Origin: an uncultured Kiritimatiellota bacterium
GTDB lineage: Bacteria; Verrucomicrobiota; Kiritimatiellia; RFP12; DVOR01
Length of the DNA: 64,000 bases
Assembly (NCBI GenBank): GCA_944389585.1
Contig: CALXMW010000002.1
Location: 186,001-250,000 of the forward strand
Reading direction: 5' to 3'
Shown here piece after piece: positions 1-8,253 of the stretch (position 1 is its first letter; each line of letters starts with the position of its first letter). Below the pieces are notes generated by a model, which was given only the letters and a program-made list of their open reading frames with translations, had not been told where the DNA came from and ran no database searches. The position numbers were made by a program, and so were the translations under genes.

Positions 1-453
1 CAGCCGCGCCCCCAACGCCTCGAACGCACCCCCCACCGCCACGAAGTCGATGAGCGGCCGATACAACCCCTGCGCATCGCGCCGCCGGGAAATGTAAGGG
101 AAGACGCGCCGCATCCCCGCGAGGGTCTCCGGCCCCGCGTAACACGGGATGACCGCGTTGCCCTGCATCGTGTTGAACCGCCGGATGTCGTCGAACCCAA
201 AGACATGGTCGGCGTGCAGATGCGTGATGAACGCCGCGTCCACCCGCGCCACCCCCCACCGCAGGCACTGCGCCCGGAAATCCGGCCCCGCGTCAAGCAA
301 CAGCGCCCGGTCGCCCAACGAGACAAGCGCCGCCGAACGCCACCGCCCATCCCGCGGGTCGGCGCTCCGGCACACCTCGCACCCGCACCAGATCAACGGC
401 ACCCCCGTCGACGTCCCCGTCCCCAAAAAAAGGATGGAAAACGTCGCGCTCAC
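1..453 (-). CDS. MBL-fold metallo-hydrolase (PhnP-like), C-terminus cut by window edge
   Basis: The minus strand reads from a GTG at 453-451. Residues near the N-terminus show LGTGTSTGVP followed by a WCGCEVC cysteine cluster, and about residue 75 carries HLHADH, the metal-binding signature of the metallo-beta-lactamase fold. The combination of GTSTGVP with a CxCxxC cluster is typical of the PhnP/RNase Z-like branch of small phosphodiesterases; the actual substrate cannot be read from sequence. The start overlaps the stop of the upstream FAD oxidoreductase as GTGA, so the two are probably translationally coupled. About 150 residues are present; the family is usually 240-270 residues, so the C-terminal metal ligands lie outside the window. 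Confidence 0.85.
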   Translation of the reverse strand, partial: MSATFSILFLGTGTSTGVPLIWCGCEVCRSADPRDGRWRSAALVSLGDRALLLDAGPDFRAQCLRWGVARVDAAFITHLHADHVFGFDDIRRFNTMQGNAVIPCYAGPETLAGMRRVFPYISRRRDAQGLYRPLIDFVAVGGAFEALGARL

Positions 454-1544
454 GCCAACCGCTTCTCCCACTCCGCCAACTCCTTGCGCGTGTTCACCCA
501 CCGCAGCCCCACCGGCCGCCCCGCCCGGCAAAAGACCGTCCGCGCCTCGCACGCCCCCTCGCCCCCCAACGCCCGCGCCTCCAGCCCCTCGCCCCGCACC
601 TCCCCGCGGACAAAGACCGAGGCCCCCGGCGCGATGAGGTTCAGCGGCAACGCCGGCTCCGCCCACGCCTCCGTGGGCCGCCCGGCCAGCCCGGCCAACA
701 GGTTCCGCGCCGCCAGCTGCCCCATCAGCTGGGCGCGGCGCACCTGGCAGACAGGCCGCTCCGCCGTCGGCTGGGCCGGGTCGCCCGCCGCGTAAACCCC
801 CGGCGCGAGCGACAGGTCGGGCCGCGTCCGGATGAACCCCTCCGCCCCCGCCAACGCGCCGTTTGGCCGCGCCCCGGCGGAGCACAAAAGCACGTCGTCG
901 GCGACAACGCTGCCATCCTCCAGCGCCACAGCGCCCGCCTCGACCGCCGCCACGCCAACGCCCACGCGCAGGGCGATCCCCTTGGCCTCGAGCGCCCCGC
1001 GCAGCGCGCCCTCGTCCCCGCCCAGGCACCCGCCAAGCAACGCGGGCGCGGCCTCGACGAGCGTCACGCGCAGCCCCGCCTCGGCGGCGCGGAGCGCGGC
1101 CTCGAGCCCCAGCACGCCGCCGCCGATGACGGTGAGCGCCTTGCCGGGCGCGCAAAGCCCGCGCAGGGCCTCCGCGTCGGCCAGCGTCCAGAGCGGCCGG
1201 GCGCGCCCGCGCTCGCCCCGGAACGGCGGCACGAAGGCGCGCGAGCCGGTGGCCAGGATCACCCCCTCAAAGGCCCGCCCGTTCACCGTGCGGGCCTGGA
1301 CATCGACCGCCGTGGCGGCCTCGCGGCGCAGTTCGATGCCCACCTCGTCGTAAGCCTTCTGCGGCTTGATGGCGATGGCGCCGGGCTCGGCCTGCCCAAA
1401 GGCCACGGCGATGAGGCGGGGCCGGAAGTAGGGCAGGCACGGCTCGTCGGAGAAGAGGGTGACGCGGGCGCCCTGCGCGGCGAGGGCGAAGGCGGCCTCG
1501 ACGCCGGCGTGGCCGGCCCCGACGATGGCGATCTCAAGCTTCAT
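450..1544 (-). CDS. FAD-dependent NAD(P)H oxidoreductase
   Basis: A 364-residue two-dinucleotide-binding-fold flavoprotein. The FAD-binding GAGHAGVEAA motif is at residues 8-17, an ATGSRA motif follows near residue 103, the NAD(P)H-binding GGGVLGLEAA is near residue 150, and a second FAD contact GVYAAGD is near 255. Such proteins transfer electrons from NAD(P)H to rubredoxin, iron-sulfur partners or oxygen; the partner is not encoded next door. A flavodiiron protein lies at 24184-25371, which could be one terminal acceptor, but that link is inference. The start was chosen at 1544 because AAGGAGG sits 7 bases upstream; the longer open frame to 1967 runs inside the next gene. Its stop overlaps the start of the MBL hydrolase. 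Confidence 0.85.
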   Translation of the reverse strand: MKLEIAIVGAGHAGVEAAFALAAQGARVTLFSDEPCLPYFRPRLIAVAFGQAEPGAIAIKPQKAYDEVGIELRREAATAVDVQARTVNGRAFEGVILATGSRAFVPPFRGERGRARPLWTLADAEALRGLCAPGKALTVIGGGVLGLEAALRAAEAGLRVTLVEAAPALLGGCLGGDEGALRGALEAKGIALRVGVGVAAVEAGAVALEDGSVVADDVLLCSAGARPNGALAGAEGFIRTRPDLSLAPGVYAAGDPAQPTAERPVCQVRRAQLMGQLAARNLLAGLAGRPTEAWAEPALPLNLIAPGASVFVRGEVRGEGLEARALGGEGACEARTVFCRAGRPVGLRWVNTRKELAEWEKRLA

Positions 1545-2097
1545 GGGCAAAACCTCCTTGGCAGACGATGAGACGGTTTTCGGTGAGCAGGAAATCCATG
1601 GGAATGTCGTGCGGCTCCGTCGGCACCGCCGGCGCCAGCTGCGCCTCGAAGCAGAGCCCGATCTTGCGGCATCCCCGCGGCAAGGCCCCCAGCAGGCGGT
1701 CGTAAATCCCCTTGCCGTACCCCAAGCGCCCCCCGGCGGCGTCGAAGGCCAGCCCCGGCACGAAAACCGCCGCCACCTCCCCCGGCGCGACGGGCTCCGG
1801 CACGCGCGGCTGCGGCACCCGCATCGGCCCGGGCACGAGATCGCCGCGCAGACGCGCCCAAGAATAGCCCTCCCCCTCCCGAAAGGCGGGCACGCACAAC
1901 GCCTTGCCGACCGCGCGGAAGAGCGCCTCGTGCGCCGCCGGCGAAAACTCCGTGCCGATCGGGACATACGCCGCGACCCACCCGCCCGGCAGGGCGGCCA
2001 GCTCCCGGGCCAGCGCCTCCGGGAAAAAGCGCGCGCGCCCGCACCGGCAACCCGCGCGGCGGCGGCGCATCTCGGCGCGGAGCGCGGCCTTGGTCAT
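1534..2097 (-). CDS. 5-formyltetrahydrofolate cyclo-ligase
   Basis: A 187-residue cytoplasmic enzyme that converts 5-formyl-THF to 5,10-methenyl-THF using ATP. The family signature is visible as RLGYGKGIYDRLL around residue 125 (usual form GxGGGYYDR), and the basic N-terminus with a regularly spaced arginine cluster is typical. VPIGTEFSP corresponds to the substrate-facing segment. Its length matches the family (180-200). The start ATG overlaps the proA stop as ATGA, and the end overlaps the FAD oxidoreductase start by 11 bases, so it belongs to the same operon. The common names fau/ygfA apply to homologues. Confidence 0.88.
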   Translation of the reverse strand: MTKAALRAEMRRRRAGCRCGRARFFPEALARELAALPGGWVAAYVPIGTEFSPAAHEALFRAVGKALCVPAFREGEGYSWARLRGDLVPGPMRVPQPRVPEPVAPGEVAAVFVPGLAFDAAGGRLGYGKGIYDRLLGALPRGCRKIGLCFEAQLAPAVPTEPHDIPMDFLLTENRLIVCQGGFAHEA

Positions 2098-3284
2098 GGG
2101 CGGAGCGCCCCCTGGCTGTCGATGAGCCACTTGTAGGTGGTGAGCGCGTCCAGCCCCATCGGGCCGCGGGCGTGGAGCTTCTGCGTGGAGATGCCCACCT
2201 CCGCGCCCAGGCCGAACTCGCCGCCGTCGGTGAACGAGGTGGGCGTGTTCACGTAGACGCACGCGGCGTCGACCTCGCGCCGGAAGCGCTCGGCGGCGGC
2301 CTCGCCCTGCGTCACGATGGCCTCGCTGTGGCCCGAGCCGTAATGGGCGATGTGCGCGAGCGCCGCGTCCAGCCCCTCCACCACGCGCACCGAAAGATCC
2401 AGGGAAAGCCACTCGCGCCCCCACGCCTCCGGCGCCTCATGGACGCGCACGCCCTTGGCGCGGCACGGCGCGAGCAATTCGTCGAGCCGCCCGGCCAGCG
2501 CGCGGTGCACCAGCAGGCAGTCAAGCGCGTTGCAGACCGAGACGCGCCGCGTCTTGGCGTTCTCGATGACCCGCGCCGCCAGCGCCACGTCCGCGTCCTC
2601 ATGCACATACAGATGGCAGACCCCCGCGCCCGTCTCGATGACCGGCACCCGCGCGTGCTCGCGGACGGCGCGGATGAGCCGGGCCGACCCGCGCGGGATG
2701 AGCACGTCCACCAGCCCCTCCGCGGCCATGAGGGCCTCGGCGGCCTCGTGCGTCGGCGGCAGGAGGGCAACGGCGTGCTCGTCCACCCCCTCCGCGCGGA
2801 GGGCCCCGGCCAGGAGCGCGCCGAGGGCGGCGTTGGTGCGGGCGGCCTCCTTGCCGCCTTTGAGGACGGCGGCGTTGCCGGTGCGCAGGCAGAGGCACGC
2901 CACGTCGACCGTCACGTTGGGGCGCGCCTCGTAGATGCACGCCACCACGCCCAAGGGCACGCGCACGCGCCGCAGGCGCAGGCCGCTGGGCACCGTCTGC
3001 TCCTCGAGCGTCCGCCACAGGTTGTCCGGCAGGGCCGCGACGGCCTCGGCGCCGGCGGCCATGGCCTCGACGCGCGCGGGCGTCAGCAACAGCCGGTCGC
3101 GAAAGGCGTCGCCCTCGGGGAGCGCGGCCACGTCGGCGGCGTTGGCCACCAGCAGGTCGGCCGCGTGGGCGCGCAGGTCTGCCGCGACGCGGCGGAGCAG
3201 GGCACGCCGGGCCTCGTCGGGGAGCAACCCCACGGCGCGGGCGGCGGCCTTGGCCTCCAGCAAGCGGGCCGTCACGTCAGTCAC
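2094..3284 (-). CDS. proA: Glutamate-5-semialdehyde dehydrogenase (gamma-glutamyl phosphate reductase)
   Basis: A 396-residue enzyme of proline synthesis that reduces gamma-glutamyl phosphate with NADPH. The aldehyde-dehydrogenase fold is clear: IYEARPNVTVD near residue 115, GGKEAARTN near 143, the catalytic cysteine in SVCNALDCLL near 253, and GLGAEVGISTQKLHARGPMGL near the C-terminus, which is diagnostic for ProA. Length is normal (410-420 in many bacteria). The GTG start at 3284-3282 overlaps the end of the upstream dehydrogenase by 8 bases. No proB is present in the window. Confidence 0.95.
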   Translation of the reverse strand: MTDVTARLLEAKAAARAVGLLPDEARRALLRRVAADLRAHAADLLVANAADVAALPEGDAFRDRLLLTPARVEAMAAGAEAVAALPDNLWRTLEEQTVPSGLRLRRVRVPLGVVACIYEARPNVTVDVACLCLRTGNAAVLKGGKEAARTNAALGALLAGALRAEGVDEHAVALLPPTHEAAEALMAAEGLVDVLIPRGSARLIRAVREHARVPVIETGAGVCHLYVHEDADVALAARVIENAKTRRVSVCNALDCLLVHRALAGRLDELLAPCRAKGVRVHEAPEAWGREWLSLDLSVRVVEGLDAALAHIAHYGSGHSEAIVTQGEAAAERFRREVDAACVYVNTPTSFTDGGEFGLGAEVGISTQKLHARGPMGLDALTTYKWLIDSQGALRP

Positions 3285-4476
3285 GGTGGAAGACCTCCCC
3301 CTCGATGACCTTCCACGGCAGGCCGTACTTCGCGAGATCCTCGAGGAAGGGATCCGGGTCGAACTGCTCCATGTTGAAGACGCCCTTGCCGCGCCACTTC
3401 CCGGTGAGCATCATCTTCGCGCCCACCATCGCGGGCACGCCGGTGGTGTAGCTGATGGCCTGCGACTTCACTTCCTTGTAGCACGCCTGGTGGTCGCAGA
3501 TATTGTAGATGTAGACCGTCTTGGGCTTGCCGTCGAAGCCCAGCCCGCGCACCTGGCAGCCGATGCACGTCTTCCCCTTCGTCACCGGCCCCAACGTCGC
3601 CGGATCCGGCAGCAACGCCTTGAGGAACTGGATGGGGACGATCTCGCGCCCCTCGTACACCACCGGGTCGATCCGCGTCATCCCCACGTTCCGCAGCACC
3701 TCCAGATGCTTCAGGTAATTGTCCGAGAAGCTCATCCAGAACCGCGCCCGCTCCAACCCCGGGATATGCCTGGCCAGCGATTCCAACTCCTCGTGGTACA
3801 TCAGATACGTGTTCAACGTCCCCAACCCCTCCGGCATCTCGAACGCCTGCCTCACCGCCAGCGGCTCCGTCTCCACGAACCCCTTCCCCGCCTCCCAATA
3901 CCGCCCCTTCGCCGACACCTCGCGGATGTTGATCTCCGGGTTGAAGTTCGTCGCGAACGGATGCCCGTTGCTCCCCGCGTTGCAATCGATGATGTCGATC
4001 TGCTTGATCTGCGGGATGTAATGCTTCCGCACATACGTGCAAAACACCGAGCTCACCCCCGGGTCAAACCCAGACCCCAACAACGCCATCAACCCCGCGT
4101 CCCTGAACCGCTGGTCATACGCCCACTGCCACTTATACTCAAACTTCGCCACATCCGGCGGCTCGTAATTCGCCGTGTCCAAATAATCCGCCCCCGCCGC
4201 CAGGCACGCCTCCATGATATGCAAATCCTGATACGGCAACGCGATGTTCATCACCAAATCCGGCCTGAAATCCCTGATCAACGCCGTCAGCGCCGGCACG
4301 TCGTCCGCATCTACCTGCGCCGTCCCCACCGCCCGCGGCAACTGCGCCGCCAGCTCATCCACCCGCCGCTTCGTCCGCGACGCCAACAAAACATCCGTGA
4401 ACACCTCCGGCACCTGCGCCAACTTATGGGCCACCACACCGCCGACGCCGCCGGCGCCAATCATCAACACGCGCAT
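3277..4476 (-). CDS. Carboxynorspermidine dehydrogenase-like saccharopine dehydrogenase family protein
   Basis: A 399-residue cytoplasmic oxidoreductase with an N-terminal Rossmann fold (GAGGVGGVVAHKLA, residues 7-20) and the long C-terminal domain of the saccharopine dehydrogenase/LYS1 family. ALPYQDLHIMEACL, the DTANYE segment and DCNAGSNGHPFATNF resemble carboxynorspermidine synthases, which condense aspartate semialdehyde with a diamine in the alternative spermidine pathway. Saccharopine dehydrogenase itself cannot be excluded. A carboxynorspermidine decarboxylase, the usual partner, is not nearby. Start at 4476 has GGAAAGGAG upstream, and an extended -10 promoter lies at 4508-4513, so this is the first gene of the operon running down to the window edge. 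Confidence 0.8.
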   Translation of the reverse strand: MRVLMIGAGGVGGVVAHKLAQVPEVFTDVLLASRTKRRVDELAAQLPRAVGTAQVDADDVPALTALIRDFRPDLVMNIALPYQDLHIMEACLAAGADYLDTANYEPPDVAKFEYKWQWAYDQRFRDAGLMALLGSGFDPGVSSVFCTYVRKHYIPQIKQIDIIDCNAGSNGHPFATNFNPEINIREVSAKGRYWEAGKGFVETEPLAVRQAFEMPEGLGTLNTYLMYHEELESLARHIPGLERARFWMSFSDNYLKHLEVLRNVGMTRIDPVVYEGREIVPIQFLKALLPDPATLGPVTKGKTCIGCQVRGLGFDGKPKTVYIYNICDHQACYKEVKSQAISYTTGVPAMVGAKMMLTGKWRGKGVFNMEQFDPDPFLEDLAKYGLPWKVIEGEVFHRD

Positions 4477-4507
4477 AACCGCTCCTTTCCAAAACGCTGA
4501 CCCCCCC

Positions 4508-4513
4508 ATTATA
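4508..4513 (-). promoter_or_regulatory. Extended -10 promoter for the 4476-to-1 operon
   Basis: On the minus strand TGGTATAAT gives a perfect TATAAT with the TGn extension. The -35 region is poor. A transcript would start near 4501, giving a leader of about 25 bases that contains the Shine-Dalgarno sequence of the carboxynorspermidine dehydrogenase-like gene. Confidence 0.6.
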
Positions 4514-4621
4514 CCACAACGCCCACCGCACCCACCGCCCACCCACCGCAAGAAAACCGTGAGAAAACAAAAACCGCCCGGCCGACCAAGCCAAGCGATC
4601 CCAACCGCGAACCCCGCGGAA

Positions 4622-4698
4622 TGGTGGGCTGTGCTGGACTCGGACCAGCGACCCCTACCGTGTGAAGGTAGTGCTCTAACCAACTGAGCTAACAGCCC
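4622..4698 (-). tRNA. tRNA-Val (anticodon CAC)
   Basis: On the minus strand a full cloverleaf folds: acceptor GGGCTGT pairs with ACAGCCC, D-arm GCTC/GAGC, anticodon stem CTACC/GGTAG with loop TTCACAC (anticodon CAC, reads GUG), T-stem GCTGG/CCAGC. CCA is encoded at 4624-4622. The T-loop reads TCCGAGT, so position 55 is C instead of the usual T. It follows tRNA-Gly by 7 bases and is likely cotranscribed. Confidence 0.95.
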
Positions 4699-4705
4699 GA
4701 CGAAG

Positions 4706-4779
4706 TGGAGCGGGCGAAGGGAATCGAACCCTCGTAAGAAGCATGGGAAGCTCCTATTCTGCCATTGAATTACGCCCGC
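4706..4779 (-). tRNA. tRNA-Gly (anticodon CCC)
   Basis: Acceptor GCGGGCG pairs with CGCCCGC; anticodon stem GGAGC/GCTTC encloses loop TTCCCAT, anticodon CCC reading GGG. The T-loop is the standard TTCGATT and CCA is encoded. It is the first of a two-tRNA transcript, downstream of a recognisable promoter at 4792-4820. Confidence 0.95.
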
Positions 4780-4791
4780 AGAATGCCCATC

Positions 4792-4820
4792 ATGATACCA
4801 AAACCGCCCCCCACGCGCAA
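4792..4820 (-). promoter_or_regulatory. Promoter of the tRNA-Gly/tRNA-Val unit
   Basis: Minus strand: -35 TTGCGC (4820-4815), 17-base spacer, extended -10 TGGTATCAT (TATCAT at 4797-4792). Predicted start near 4785, six bases before tRNA-Gly. The rest of the gap to 4917 holds a GC-rich hairpin (4860-4881) without a T-run and nothing else recognisable. Confidence 0.65.
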
Positions 4821-4917
4821 CCCCTTTTTTGGAACCACCCCCCACCCAGACGGCACCCCGCCCCGCGTCGGATTGCGGGGCGAAACGCACGTTTAACCCA
4901 AAACGACGCCTTGGGTG

Positions 4918-7194
4918 TCATTCGTCCACCTCCTCGTCCGTTTCCTCATGCAGGAAGATCCCCGCGCGACGCGCCTCGGCGGCCTTGATCGCTTGCATGA
5001 GGATGTCGCCATAGGCCCGCAGTTGCGCGAAAGAGAGCGTCGCTCGCCCCTCCAGCTCCCGAACCGACGTTGGGCGAAGCGCGATGGCCTTGCGCAACGC
5101 TTGTTTCCCTGGCAGAGGGGCGCCCCGGCGGACGGCGCTCGGCAACATCTTCAGCTTCGCCAAAAGTTGTTCGGCGAGCGCTCGGTCGAACTCGGCCTGG
5201 CTTGTGCTCCAGCGGAGCGGATGGGCCTTCAACATGGCCGTACGCACCCATTGTTCCTCTTGGGAGGGAGCGCGGAAGACTTCGCCGAGCAAGTTTCTTT
5301 CTTCCTGCCTCAGCCCGGCTTTGACCGCGGAGGCGATTTCGCGTTGGATATATTCGATGTAGCGGATGTCGCTTTTGGCGAAGTTGGAATAGTTCCCGGT
5401 TTGGTTGGTGTCGGCGCAGTAGTTGCAATAGCCCACGTGGATAAAGCGCTCAAGGCAGAAGGTGAGGAAGCGGAAAAGCGGCGAGCCTTCCTCCAACGCC
5501 CCTTCCGCCGCTTTGCCCGCCAGGAAGGGATAGCAGGCGTCGCAGAGGCAGAGCCTTTTTGGCGTCTCTTGCGGCTGAAGCGCTTGGAGCTCCCGTTCCA
5601 GGCCGGGGTCGGCGAAAAGCTTGCAAAAGACGCCCGCGCACGCCAGGAGCAGGAACTCCCCGTTCGCGACGAGGTGTCGGCGTTGCCAAAGCGCGACGTC
5701 CGCATCCGGGCGGATTTTCATCGCCTTCCACACCTTCTTGTACGCACGGATGGCAAGTTGTAGCCGAAGGAGGTCTCGGACAAACGGCGCGGGAGGCTCC
5801 GGGCCGTCGAAGAGCTGCCCGTAAAGCGCAGGATCCTCGAAGAGTTGGGAGGTTTTGCTGCGTGCCGCGCAGGGGGCTTGGTAAAGAAAGGAGAGAAACG
5901 CTTGGCCATATTGCGTAAGCGTTGCCGATTGCCAGGCGAGCGGATAGGCCCGCCGATCCAAAGTCTCTCCTTTTTTCGTCATCAGATAGATCGAACAACC
6001 CCGGCTCTCTTTGAGCGCGCGGCGCAACTTTCTGATTTCTTTTCGGTTCGCGACGGCATCGGCGGCCTTGATAGGCTTCTGCGAGTTCGTGGCCGTGCAG
6101 ACCTCGGCGATGAAATCAAGTTGGTCGTCCGGCGGCAACGCCGTCCCTCCGCCATCGCTCATCGCAATGACCTTGCAAGGCAAGGCGAAGTCCATCGGAA
6201 GCTCCTGAACCGTTCCGATGTTGTGCGTTGTCTGCCCGCCATTGACGATAGAAAAGCCCTCCAGCAACAGTTTCCTCCCCACAATCCGATAGCTCTTGCA
6301 GACAATCGTCAGCCCATTGTTGAGATACCAAAAATCCGTGGCCGCATGGGCCATCGTGCTCAACATGGCGTCGTCCACGCGCGGCAAATGGACATAATAG
6401 CGCAGGTTCTGCGAAAGCAATCCGCGGTATGCCTTCTCCTGCCACACTTTCCTGAGCGAAGCGGCCATGATATTGACAAAAGCCGCCTTGCACCGCCCAT
6501 TGTCATACGAGCACACATTCCCCACGCGATCCAACAACAGCTCCCCATTCGGCACGAACTGAAAGGCGCTGGCCGTGTTGCTCACCTCATAATCGATGTC
6601 ATCGGCAAAAAGGACAAGCCGCGAAAACACCGGGAATGCCCCCGCGCGCGCCTCGTCTCGCCTGTCCAGCCAGTCTAAGATGGTCGACCGCTGTTTGGCG
6701 CTCGGCCGAACGTGGAGCAGAAAGACGATCCGCGCCGACACGCCCCCGGGCAAACGTGAGAACCCAAGATCCCGAAGCCGCCGCTCAACAGGGCCGGGAT
6801 CCGAAGGCGTCCCACGCAATGACCGCAGGAAATCCTGGCAAAGCCGCTGGCGCTGTTCGATTTCCCCACGAAGCTCCGTCGGCGTTTGATCCCGCCTTCG
6901 CGCAAGCGGGACAAGCAAATCAATGACCGGCTTCTCTTCCTCATCCTGCCCCAAAAAAATCCCACACACAGAGGGGCATTCCCAATTATCGTAAAAAGAA
7001 ACCCCTTCCCTCAGCGCTTCCGCCTCGCGATAATCGGCGCGAAGATAATGATAATAGGCATACAACGCCGTAAGCAAGACGCTCTGCGTCTTCTCATCGC
7101 GTTCCAAATCTCCCTCTATCTGAAACTTTAATTCATGCTCGCACTCCCTGCGGAAGTTCTCCAACAGCCCCGCGTCCAACACCGCCATCGCCAT
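4918..7194 (-). CDS. AIPR-family abortive phage infection protein
   Basis: A 758-residue protein with the AIPR core: LSQNLRYYV near residue 261, FWYLNNGLTI near 288-297, FSIVNGGQTTHN near 314-325 and CTATNSQKPIKAADAVAN near 367. AIPR proteins are found in defence loci, several beside restriction-modification genes, and the first members gave abortive phage resistance; their biochemical activity is poorly known. Two cysteine clusters (LCLCDAC and, further on, YCNYC) in the C-terminal third could form a zinc site, which I do not know as part of the core family. Start 7194 is preferred over the GTG at 7203 because GGAG lies 8 bases upstream. The gene is clearly less GC-rich than its neighbours and sits next to tRNA genes, both consistent with acquisition. 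It is divergent from the methyltransferase operon. Confidence 0.82.
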   Translation of the reverse strand: MAMAVLDAGLLENFRRECEHELKFQIEGDLERDEKTQSVLLTALYAYYHYLRADYREAEALREGVSFYDNWECPSVCGIFLGQDEEEKPVIDLLVPLARRRDQTPTELRGEIEQRQRLCQDFLRSLRGTPSDPGPVERRLRDLGFSRLPGGVSARIVFLLHVRPSAKQRSTILDWLDRRDEARAGAFPVFSRLVLFADDIDYEVSNTASAFQFVPNGELLLDRVGNVCSYDNGRCKAAFVNIMAASLRKVWQEKAYRGLLSQNLRYYVHLPRVDDAMLSTMAHAATDFWYLNNGLTIVCKSYRIVGRKLLLEGFSIVNGGQTTHNIGTVQELPMDFALPCKVIAMSDGGGTALPPDDQLDFIAEVCTATNSQKPIKAADAVANRKEIRKLRRALKESRGCSIYLMTKKGETLDRRAYPLAWQSATLTQYGQAFLSFLYQAPCAARSKTSQLFEDPALYGQLFDGPEPPAPFVRDLLRLQLAIRAYKKVWKAMKIRPDADVALWQRRHLVANGEFLLLACAGVFCKLFADPGLERELQALQPQETPKRLCLCDACYPFLAGKAAEGALEEGSPLFRFLTFCLERFIHVGYCNYCADTNQTGNYSNFAKSDIRYIEYIQREIASAVKAGLRQEERNLLGEVFRAPSQEEQWVRTAMLKAHPLRWSTSQAEFDRALAEQLLAKLKMLPSAVRRGAPLPGKQALRKAIALRPTSVRELEGRATLSFAQLRAYGDILMQAIKAAEARRAGIFLHEETDEEVDE

Positions 7195-7203
7195 CTGAAA
7201 CAC

Positions 7204-7344
7204 TCCATCAACCTATTCATCCAAAGAAAGAAACAAGGGAGGAACCCCCACAAAAAAACGTCCCTTTCTGAAACTCACCTAAAGTATACATAAGGCTTTG
7301 TTCTTCCGCAACCCCACCCCCCTCAAATAAAGGGACGTTTAAAA
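7204..7344. promoter_or_regulatory. Divergent control region with 12-bp inverted repeat
   Basis: Between the AIPR gene and the R-M operon, 12-base arms reading AAACGTCCCTTT (7256-7267) and its exact reverse complement (7329-7340) flank the region. A good minus-strand promoter lies between them: -35 TTGCGG (7311-7306), 17 bases, -10 TATACT (7288-7283), putting one arm just downstream of the AIPR start site. The other arm ends 4 bases before the methyltransferase GTG. No convincing plus-strand promoter is seen. The arms look like operator sites for coordinated control of both transcripts; no separate regulator gene is present. Confidence 0.6.
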
Positions 7345-8253
7345 GTGGTGGAACGACAAGAAGGCCTCGCCAAACCCTTCGTCAAATGGGCCGGCGGAAA
7401 ACGGCAACTCCTGCCGGCGATCACGGCGAAAATCCCCTGGACACGACTCGCCTCCAAAGAACTGCTCTATGCAGAGCCCTTCGTCGGAGGGGGCGCGGTG
7501 CTCTTTGCCGTATTGGCCTCATGCCCCGCCGCCCATGCCTTGGCAAACGACGCGAACCCCAGGCTCATCGGGGCCTATCGCGCCGTCCAACGCCACACCG
7601 AGGCGCTCATCGCACGCCTCGCGTCATTGGAAGCCCAATTCCTGAGCCTGGACAGGGCAGACCGGGCCCCCTTCTACCTCGACCTACGCGCCCGCTTCAA
7701 CGCGCACCCGCACGACGCCACGGAATGCGCGGCCCTGCTCCTTTTCCTCAACCGTACCTGCTTCAACGGCCTCTACCGCGAAAACGCCTCCGGGGACTTC
7801 AATGTCCCCTACGGCAAAGTCACGCGCCCACGCATCTGCGACGCCGCCACCCTCCGCGCAGACGCCCAAGCGCTCCGGCACACGACGATAACGTGTGGGG
7901 ACTTCGCCGACACCCTTGGGCAAGTAGGCCCCCGCCAAGCCTTCTTCTACCTTGACCCGCCCTACAAACCCATCAGCCAAACCGCCAGCTTCAACGCCTA
8001 TACCAAGACCCCCTTCGACGACGCCGAACAAAAACGCCTGGCCGCCTTTTGCAAAGCGCTCCACCGACGCGGGCACCTCTTCCTGCTCAGCAACTCAGAC
8101 CCCGGCGGGGATTTCTTCGAACGCCTCTACGACGGCTTTCGCATCGAGCGCGTCCGTGCGCGCCGCTCCGTCAACGCCAACCCGGCCAAACGCGGACCCT
8201 TGGACGAATTGCTCATCTCCAACTTTGACCCAACGGAGACCCACCATGATTAA
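7345..8253 (+). CDS. Adenine-specific DNA methyltransferase, Dam/DpnM (D12) class
   Basis: A 302-residue N6-adenine methyltransferase. FVKWAGGKRQ at residues 12-21 and EPFVGGGAV at 44-52 bind S-adenosylmethionine, and DPPY at 204-207 is the catalytic motif; LLFLNRTCFNGLYREN near 132-147 is typical of the Dam/DpnM group, which usually modifies GATC. The first codon is GTG, with another GTG next to it, and only a weak AAAGGGA upstream. It protects host DNA from the endonuclease encoded next, whose ATG begins 8 bases before this stop. The GATC target is inferred from family resemblance only. Confidence 0.9.
   Translation: MVERQEGLAKPFVKWAGGKRQLLPAITAKIPWTRLASKELLYAEPFVGGGAVLFAVLASCPAAHALANDANPRLIGAYRAVQRHTEALIARLASLEAQFLSLDRADRAPFYLDLRARFNAHPHDATECAALLLFLNRTCFNGLYRENASGDFNVPYGKVTRPRICDAATLRADAQALRHTTITCGDFADTLGQVGPRQAFFYLDPPYKPISQTASFNAYTKTPFDDAEQKRLAAFCKALHRRGHLFLLSNSDPGGDFFERLYDGFRIERVRARRSVNANPAKRGPLDELLISNFDPTETHHD

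Noticed and set aside
4860..4881. Terminator after the AIPR gene
   Set aside because: GCCCCGC/GCGGGGC forms a hairpin, but no T-run follows on the minus strand, so it is not called.
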